From Thermoplasmata archaeon (GTDB lineage: Archaea > Thermoplasmatota > Thermoplasmata > RBG-16-68-12), in the NCBI GenBank assembly GCA_021788795.1, contig JAJYKG010000052.1, positions 1 to 10,894 of the forward strand: a stretch of DNA of 10,894 nucleotides. The letters run 5' to 3'. Shown piece by piece: positions 6,173-10,894 of this stretch. How positions within the stretch are numbered: the first letter of the stretch is position 1; every line of letters begins with the position of its first letter. Made by a program: the position numbers and the translations under genes. The notes under the pieces were generated by a model. The model did no database searches, was not told where the DNA came from, and was given only the letters and a program-made list of their open reading frames with translations.

Positions 6173-8224
6173 ACGCCTCAGGACCTCCTTCTTCCAGAGG
6201 GAAAGCTCATCCGCACGACGCGAGGGGGAGCGAGCGCCCTCAAGCAGCTCCTCCTGGATCTCAAGAAGTACTCCTTCTCGGGCTACGTGCGCACCGTCCG
6301 CGTGAAGGACGGCGTCCGGTCCGAGGGGATCATCCTCCTGCGCGCAGGGAACCCGGAGGCGAGCCTGCACCAGGTCCGCGAGGCGCAGGAGCGCGGGCGG
6401 ACCGCGCTGAAGAAGGTGTGGCAGGACTCCTACGATGACGAGGCGACGATCGAGCTCCACGCGCGGGTGGACATGGACAGCCTCGTCAAGGAGTACGCGG
6501 ACGCAATCCTCGAGAGGCCCGCCAAGGTCTTGAAGCGGGCGAAGGTCCCGCAGGCGATCGACCGGAAGGAGATCGAGTCGCGGATCGCGACCTGGAAGGA
6601 GAAAGGGTTCGACGTGAGCTCCGTCGAGAGCCAGCTCGACGGGGATCCGAACGTCGCGACCGCCGCGTACCTCGCGCTCCTGGAGGCCGTCCGCAAGGCC
6701 GAGGCCGTGCAGGACACGCTCGACGGCCTGGACACGACGGGCTTCGAGAGCCGCGCCCTCGCGCTCCGGACGAAGATCAAAGACCCCGTCCACCACCCGG
6801 ACATCGACGCGGAGGTTGAGAGCCTCCGCGACGCCATCGACAGCCATGCCCGGATGGAGGCGCGCCGCGAGCTCGAAGTGGCCCGGGAGCGCGACTCCCA
6901 GGAGCGGAACAAGAAGGTCCTGGAGCTCGTGCTGCGGCATAAGGACACCTCCCGCCCCGAGGCCCCAGCCCCTTCGCGGGAGGAGGTCGCGCGGGCTCTC
7001 GAGGGCCCCGTCCCCACGCGCGACGAGGCCACGAACCTCATCGACGAGTACACGTTCGACTCCTTCGTCGTGGGCGAGAGCAACCGCTTCGCCCACGGGG
7101 CCGCGCTCGCCGTGGCGAGGCAGCCCGGGAAATCCTACAACCCGTTGGTCCTCACCTCCGGCCCCGCCCTGGGCAAGACGCACCTCCTCCACGCGGTCGG
7201 CCACCAAATCCGCGCCCAGCGGAGGGACGCGAAGGTCCTGTACCTCTCGTGCGCCGGCCTGGCGTCCGCGGGCCTGCGCGACCGGACGCGCGGGACGGAC
7301 TGCCTCCTGCTCGACGACCTCCAGTCGCTCAGCGGGAAGGGAACCCTCCAGGAGGAGATCCTCCGTGTGCTCGACGCGCTCCTCTCCGAGGGCAAGCAGG
7401 TCGTCCTCGCGTCGGACCGGCCGCCCAAGGCCATCGCCGAGCTCGACGACCGGCTCGTCTCGCGCCTGGAGTCCGGCCTCGTGGCCAACCTCCAGCCCCC
7501 GGATCTCGAGACGCGGGTCCAGATCCTCCGTCGGCGCGCGCAAGAACGGAGGCTCTCCGTGGACCCTGAGGTGCTGGCCTACATCGCCCACCTGGTCGAG
7601 GACAATGTCCGCGAGCTCGGCGGCGCGTTCAACCGCGTCGTCGCCTTCTCCACGCTCATGGGCCGCTCGATCACGCCGGACCTCGCGAAGGAGGTCCTGC
7701 GCGAACCGACCCCCGAGCCGCCCCGCGTGCCCCGGGAGCCGGCCGTGTCGCCCGCGACCGCGGAACTCCAGGGCGGCCACAGCTACCTTGTCGAGGAGGA
7801 CCGGCCGGAGCACGCGTACTCCCTCCTGGCGAAGGCCGTCGGGGGCGGCGACGCGGGCCTCCTGATCACCCGGACGAACCCGAAGCGCGTGCGGGAACAG
7901 GCCCCCCTCCCGTCCGTCAAGGTCCTCTGGCTCACGGACCGCGAGGGCAGCCGCGAGGAGACCATCGCCCCCGCGCTCGAGCGGATCGTCTACGAGATCG
8001 AGCAGTACATGTCCAAGCACCCGCGGGGCGCGGTCATGCTCGACGGCGTCGAGTACCTCGTCTCGAACAACTCCTTCGACGCCGTCCTGAAGTTCGTGCG
8101 CCGGCTCGTGGACACGGTCTCCGAGGGGCACGTCACCTTCCTGATCTCGCTCGGCCCCGCCACGGTGAAGGAACAAGAGCTGAAGATGCTCGAGCGCGAG
8201 ATGGACGTCATCCGGGCGCCCTAG
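6173..8224 (+). CDS. Multidomain protein: N-terminal archaeal domain, DnaA/Hda-type AAA+ ATPase, C-terminal DUF835
   Basis: Positions are counted from the GTG at 6287 (645 residues); add 38 for the ACG at 6173. The N-terminus holds a compact alpha/beta domain that begins before 6287 (LLLPEGKLIRTTRGG, from 6185), then helices to about 240. Residues 252-472 are strongly DnaA-like: FVVGESNRFAHGAALAVA (260-277), Walker A SGPALGKTH (291-299), Walker B CLLLDD (339-344), sensor I VVLASDRPPKAI (372-383), arginine-finger segment DRLVSRLESGL (388-398), QPPDLETR (403-410) and sensor II NVRELGGAFNRV (440-451). DnaA domain IV, the DnaA-box-binding HTH, is absent. Instead a Pro-rich linker leads to DUF835 (about 498-645; SYLVEE, GLLITRTNP, AVMLDGVEYLVSNNSF). 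An Hda-like regulatory ATPase is likelier than an origin initiator. The frame is open from 6119, so the start is uncertain. It converges on the zinc-ribbon gene, nine bases between stops. Confidence 0.88.
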   Translation, partial: TPQDLLLPEGKLIRTTRGGASALKQLLLDLKKYSFSGYVRTVRVKDGVRSEGIILLRAGNPEASLHQVREAQERGRTALKKVWQDSYDDEATIELHARVDMDSLVKEYADAILERPAKVLKRAKVPQAIDRKEIESRIATWKEKGFDVSSVESQLDGDPNVATAAYLALLEAVRKAEAVQDTLDGLDTTGFESRALALRTKIKDPVHHPDIDAEVESLRDAIDSHARMEARRELEVARERDSQERNKKVLELVLRHKDTSRPEAPAPSREEVARALEGPVPTRDEATNLIDEYTFDSFVVGESNRFAHGAALAVARQPGKSYNPLVLTSGPALGKTHLLHAVGHQIRAQRRDAKVLYLSCAGLASAGLRDRTRGTDCLLLDDLQSLSGKGTLQEEILRVLDALLSEGKQVVLASDRPPKAIAELDDRLVSRLESGLVANLQPPDLETRVQILRRRAQERRLSVDPEVLAYIAHLVEDNVRELGGAFNRVVAFSTLMGRSITPDLAKEVLREPTPEPPRVPREPAVSPATAELQGGHSYLVEEDRPEHAYSLLAKAVGGGDAGLLITRTNPKRVREQAPLPSVKVLWLTDREGSREETIAPALERIVYEIEQYMSKHPRGAVMLDGVEYLVSNNSFDAVLKFVRRLVDTVSEGHVTFLISLGPATVKEQELKMLEREMDVIRAP

Positions 8225-8233
8225 GACGGCCGC

Positions 8234-9754
8234 TCAGGCCCTCGACGTCCGCGAGACTTCCTTCTGGAACTCCTTCAGGAAGCGGATCGCCTCGCTCCAC
8301 TCCTGGTTCTTCACGTGGCCGCTGGCCTCCTTGAGGATGCCGACGGGCTTCGAGAGGTCGCCGCCCCCCATCTTCAGGTCCAGGAGGCGGTCGCGGGCCT
8401 CGCGCATCTCCGACTGGACGAACTCCGGGACCGACTCGAGCAGGCGATCCTGGGCCTGCTTCGCGAGGCGGAGGCTCCCGGGCAGGTCGTGCCGTTGCGC
8501 GGCCTCGCGGCTCTGGCCGATCAGGCGCTGCACGTCCCTCGGGTCCATGCCGAGGCTCCGGACCTCGCCGATGAGGTGCTCCGTGGCCTCGAGGATCTTG
8601 CGTCCCTCCGTGTAATCCTTGGCCTGGGACTGGAAGGCGTACTTGGCCTTCTGGAGGGCGGCCCAGGCGCCCTCGTAGTCCCGCTCGGAGAGGCGGTCGA
8701 GGGCCGCCTCGAGGTGCGGACGGGACAGCGCGGCGGCGTCTCCCGCGCCCGCCGACTCGACTTCCTGGGCGAGGGATTCGAGCCGGCCGCCGATGAAGGT
8801 CACGAACGCGACGTCGAGGGAGCGGCGCGCGTCCGAGATGAGCCTCACCGCTTTCTCCATCTCCTTGCGCTTGCCCGCCTCGACGGCGCTGTTGATCAGG
8901 CGCTTGCCCTCGTCGATCCCCACGCCGATGTTCTTCGCGGAGACGAGGAGGGGCTTCACCTCGTTCACGAGCTTGGGGAGCTCGCGGGCCATGAGCTTGC
9001 GGTCGCCGAAGGGGATCTCGTGCGTCTCCGTCCGTACTTCGTCCTTGAGGGCGTCCACCTTGGGGCCGATGCGGAGCCCCGAGGGCCCCGCCGCCTTGGG
9101 CGGGGTCGGCACGGACGCGGTGGGGCTGGCCGCGACCGCCGGGGACGGCGTCACGGGCGCCTGCGCGGGCCGTGTGGCCTCCGCGGGGGCGGGGGGAGCG
9201 GAGGGTTCCGTCACGGCCTCCCCCTCGGAGGCGAACCGGACGCCGCAGCTCGGGCAGCGGTGGGCATCCGCGGGCACCCCGGCCTTGCAGACAGGGCACT
9301 CGTACTCGGTTGCCTCTCCCTCCGAGAACTCGGCGCCGCACCCCGGGCACACCTTGTCGTCAGGGCCCACGGGCGTGTCGCACACGGGACAGAGGAACTG
9401 ATGCTCGTGAGGCTCCTCGGCGGGAGCCGGCTCCGGGGGCGCGGGGGCGGCCGCGGGCTTGGACTCGACCACGAGGTCCTTCGTGCTCGTGTGGCTGCTC
9501 GCCACGCTCTTGAGCGTCTCGAAGATCTCGGGCTGTTCGGACTTGCCTTCCATGATCGAGGCGAGGATGTCGTCGATGCTCTTGCCCTCGCCCACGTGCA
9601 CGTCGGCCGCGTCCGCCTCGGTCCCGCCGCCCACGTCGAAGAGGCTCAGGTCCGTGAGGCACGACGGGCAGTTCCGTGCGTCGGCGTCGATGACGGCGTC
9701 ACACACGGGGCAGACCTTGGTCTCGTTGCGAGGCGTACGACTCGACCTCAACAC
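8234..9754 (-). CDS. Triple zinc-ribbon protein with helical-repeat C-terminal half
   Basis: I do not recognise a named family; the 506 residues divide clearly. Three CxxC...CxxC zinc ribbons occupy C15-C32 (CPVC/CPSC), C122-C139 (CPVC/CPGC) and C153-C170 (CPVC/CPSC). The first is separated by an acidic segment (41-70, IDDILASIMEGK) and an Ala/Pro linker (99-115). A Pro/Ala/Thr-rich linker (181-225) follows. Residues 230-500 are nearly all amphipathic helix, with loosely repeated units of about 60 residues in the pattern A...A..L...D...A...A..A, for example at 343-371, 387-440 and 450-500. There is no signal peptide or membrane segment. The form suggests a cytoplasmic scaffold or adaptor. The GTG at 9754 is chosen because a TATA-like box lies 32 bases upstream. 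Its neighbours, a divergent KaiC-like ATPase and the convergent DnaA-DUF835 gene, hint at a shared signalling role, which is inference. Confidence 0.85.
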   Translation of the reverse strand: MLRSSRTPRNETKVCPVCDAVIDADARNCPSCLTDLSLFDVGGGTEADAADVHVGEGKSIDDILASIMEGKSEQPEIFETLKSVASSHTSTKDLVVESKPAAAPAPPEPAPAEEPHEHQFLCPVCDTPVGPDDKVCPGCGAEFSEGEATEYECPVCKAGVPADAHRCPSCGVRFASEGEAVTEPSAPPAPAEATRPAQAPVTPSPAVAASPTASVPTPPKAAGPSGLRIGPKVDALKDEVRTETHEIPFGDRKLMARELPKLVNEVKPLLVSAKNIGVGIDEGKRLINSAVEAGKRKEMEKAVRLISDARRSLDVAFVTFIGGRLESLAQEVESAGAGDAAALSRPHLEAALDRLSERDYEGAWAALQKAKYAFQSQAKDYTEGRKILEATEHLIGEVRSLGMDPRDVQRLIGQSREAAQRHDLPGSLRLAKQAQDRLLESVPEFVQSEMREARDRLLDLKMGGGDLSKPVGILKEASGHVKNQEWSEAIRFLKEFQKEVSRTSRA

Positions 9755-9782
9755 TTTGGCCCGCTTCGCACCCGTCGCGGCC

Positions 9783-9789
9783 GATAAAG
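9783..9789 (-). promoter_or_regulatory. TATA-like box of the zinc-ribbon gene
   Basis: The minus strand reads CTTTATC after a purine-rich GAAAGT that could be the BRE. The centre is 32 bases before the GTG at 9754, giving a leader of at most a few bases. Bases 9790-9885 between this box and the KaiC-like gene are AT-richer than the genes; no clear plus-strand TATA stands out, with weak candidates near 9826 and 9851. Confidence 0.45.
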
Positions 9790-9885
9790 ACTTTCTGGTC
9801 TCGGTACAGAGAATGATAAGTGCTCAATTCAGATAACGAGCGCGATACCGTTAAGTGAACCTTGTCCCCCTGAGTCGCGCGTCAC

Positions 9886-9891
9886 GAGGAG
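9886..9891 (+). promoter_or_regulatory. Ribosome binding site of the KaiC-like gene
   Basis: GAGGAG is followed by five bases and the ATG at 9897. This decides the start against an upstream in-frame GTG at 9855, which would add 14 residues that look unlike the family's N-terminus. Confidence 0.7.
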
Positions 9892-9896
9892 CACGC

Positions 9897-10619
9897 ATGG
9901 GCTTCCGTTCGTCCATCGATGGACTGGAGAAAGTCATCCGCACGGAGATCACCGCGCCCAAGGTGATCCTCGTCACCGGGCCGCCTGGCGCGATGAAGAC
10001 CTCGTTCTGCTACGCGCTCATGTCCAAGTACCTCAAGGACACGGGCGAGTTCGGCCTGTACACGACCCTCGAGGAGACTGTACAGTCGCACCTGCGGAAC
10101 ATGGAGTCCCTCGGAATCGACATCTCCCTGAACATGCAGATCAGCGACTTCACGGACCTGCGGGAGATCGACGCCGTCGTGGGTCCGAAGGACCAGACGG
10201 ATTACATCGCGTTCATCGAGAAGATGATCACCCACTTCAAGAAGCTCCACGGCCCGAAGTTCCGCGTGTTCGCCCTCGACTCCCTCGGGGCGCTGTACTC
10301 CCTGATGGAGAACGACGGGGACATGCGGAAGCGGATGTTCTACTTCTTCAAGATGCTCCGTGACAACAACCTGATCTCGCTCATCGTGATGGAGAGGAGC
10401 CTCGGCGGCGAGAGCCACCTCCTCGGGAACGAGGGGTTCCTCGTCGACGGAATCGTCATGCTCGGCCTCGACCGGTCCCACGGGAAGCTCGTGCGGTACC
10501 TGCAGGTCGAGAAGATGCGCGCCGTGGAACACTCCATGGAGAAGCATGCGATCGAGCCGCGGAAGGGCGGGCTCACCGTCCTCGGGCCGATCTTCGAGAC
10601 GGGAGGCAACGGCACATGA
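9897..10619 (+). CDS. KaiC/RAD55-like RecA-fold ATPase, single domain
   Basis: A 240-residue soluble ATPase of the archaeal KaiC-like (RAD55) family, a single RecA domain. Residues 1-25 (MGFRSSIDGLEKVI) replace the family's usual gl..LD.ll.GGi opening. Walker A is GPPGAMKT (28-35), with Met in place of the usual Gly before Lys; I recall such variants in archaeal KaiC-like proteins. TTLEE (56-60) is the catalytic Glu pair motif of KaiC. Walker B is VFALDSLGAL (124-133). LQVEKMRAVEH (202-212) matches the C-terminal KMR signature. Family members act in signalling, with archaellum (FlaH) and DNA-repair relatives, so a specific role cannot be assigned. A coiled-coil gene follows after 68 bases on the same strand and may be co-transcribed. 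The zinc-ribbon gene is divergent. Confidence 0.88.
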   Translation: MGFRSSIDGLEKVIRTEITAPKVILVTGPPGAMKTSFCYALMSKYLKDTGEFGLYTTLEETVQSHLRNMESLGIDISLNMQISDFTDLREIDAVVGPKDQTDYIAFIEKMITHFKKLHGPKFRVFALDSLGALYSLMENDGDMRKRMFYFFKMLRDNNLISLIVMERSLGGESHLLGNEGFLVDGIVMLGLDRSHGKLVRYLQVEKMRAVEHSMEKHAIEPRKGGLTVLGPIFETGGNGT

Positions 10620-10633
10620 GCCCATTCAGATTC

Positions 10634-10654
10634 CTGGCACCTGGGAGGCGCCAG
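10634..10654 (+). other. Short hairpin between the KaiC-like and coiled-coil genes
   Basis: CTGGCACC and GGCGCCAG can pair over seven of eight positions (one A-C mismatch) around the loop TGGGA. No T-run follows, so it is not a typical terminator. It could pause transcription or shape the mRNA between the two genes, or be chance in GC-rich DNA. Confidence 0.3.
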
Positions 10655-10672
10655 CACGTGGAGCAACCCTGC

Positions 10673-10678
10673 GGGAGG
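10673..10678 (+). promoter_or_regulatory. Ribosome binding site of the coiled-coil gene
   Basis: GGGAGG lies nine bases before the ATG at 10688. It supports that start and translation from a longer mRNA, possibly one begun upstream of the KaiC-like gene. Confidence 0.55.
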
Positions 10679-10687
10679 GAACCGTAG

Positions 10688-10894
10688 ATGGCCGATGGAT
10701 CGATGTTGGACGCGCTAGACGCACTGAAGAAGATCGAGGAGAACTTCAAGTCGCGCGACTCCGAGATGAAGGATCGCGAGACGGCTCTGCAGGAAAGGGA
10801 GAACAAGCTCGGCGAGGAGCGACAGGGCCTCGAGAACGAGAAAACCCAGCTCGCCGAGGAGCGGGATGCGCTCTCCGGCCGCGAGAAGGGGCTC
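10688..10894 (+). CDS. Protein beginning with a long leucine-heptad coiled coil (N-terminal 69 residues; continues past window)
   Basis: I read this frame directly: it opens with ATG at 10688, has a ribosome binding site and stays open to the window end. No family can be named from 69 residues. After a short N-terminus (MADGSMLDALDALKK) the chain is very charged, and a large hydrophobic residue occurs every seventh position without a break: L13, F20, M27, then L34, L41, L48, L55, L62 and L69. The units read like RETALQE, RENKLGE and ERQGLEN, a parallel coiled coil of the leucine-zipper type, very probably a dimerisation or scaffold rod. It lies 68 bases after the KaiC-like ATPase on the same strand, so it may be its partner. 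What follows the coil is outside the window. Confidence 0.75.
   Translation, partial: MADGSMLDALDALKKIEENFKSRDSEMKDRETALQERENKLGEERQGLENEKTQLAEERDALSGREKGL

Noticed and set aside
6147..6287. ATG at 6147 as start of the DnaA-DUF835 gene
   Set aside because: It is in a different frame that ends at a TGA after about 47 codons; it would need a frameshift, and the SD at 6162 lies downstream of it.
5984..8176. A 730-residue open frame on the minus strand antisense to the DnaA-DUF835 gene
   Set aside because: It mirrors the real gene; the protein is Arg/Gly/Leu-rich without recognisable motifs, and long antisense frames are expected in GC-rich DNA. The plus-strand frame has full AAA+ motifs.
9855..9896. 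GTG start 14 codons upstream for the KaiC-like gene
   Set aside because: ATG 9897 has a well-spaced GAGGAG, and the extra residues (NLVPLSRASRGAR) do not resemble the family.

Overview
The window looks like a piece of an archaeal chromosome from a very GC-rich organism. The evidence is a tRNA gene interrupted by a bulge-helix-bulge intron, TATA boxes placed 26-32 bases upstream of start codons (leaderless transcripts), an archaeal-type glycyl-tRNA synthetase and phosphoglycerate kinase, a ThiN-type regulator and a KaiC/RAD55-like ATPase. The DUF835 domain, the coiled-coil zinc-ribbon protein and the KaiC-like ATPase together remind me of the Thermoplasmata side of the archaea. That placement is inference; I could not search for it.

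Layout. Bases 1-881 (minus) hold the N-terminal half of glycyl-tRNA synthetase. An amidohydrolase of the SAH/cytosine-deaminase type lies upstream of it on the same strand (942-2066). A tRNA-Thr(CGU) gene with a 25-base intron lies on the plus strand (2162-2260). Next comes a divergent pair: a CytX-like NCS1 transporter (minus, 2288-3679) and an HTH-ThiN regulator of the ThiR type (plus, 3751-4677). They share one TATA box and a cluster of three AACCGNGTT-type repeats that looks like the regulator's operator. Phosphoglycerate kinase (minus, 4696-5943) converges on the regulator.

The right third is the unusual part. A large protein (about 6173-8224, plus) joins an N-terminal archaeal domain to an AAA+ module with clear bacterial DnaA/Hda signatures and then to a C-terminal DUF835 domain. 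It converges on a three-zinc-ribbon, helical-repeat protein (8234-9754, minus). That gene is divergent from a KaiC-like ATPase (9897-10619, plus), which is followed by a protein that starts as a long leucine-heptad coiled coil and runs off the window (10688 onward).

How the genes work together. The transporter and regulator form a self-contained thiamine-precursor uptake switch: the regulator probably senses a thiamine phosphate and represses both genes from the shared operator. glyS, pgk and the tRNA are housekeeping genes with their own promoters. The DnaA-DUF835, zinc-ribbon, KaiC-like and coiled-coil genes may form a scaffold-plus-ATPase signalling or chromosome-associated module, but this rests only on adjacency and domain types. 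No IS element, CRISPR array or rRNA was seen, and no stretch over 300 bases lacks a gene.
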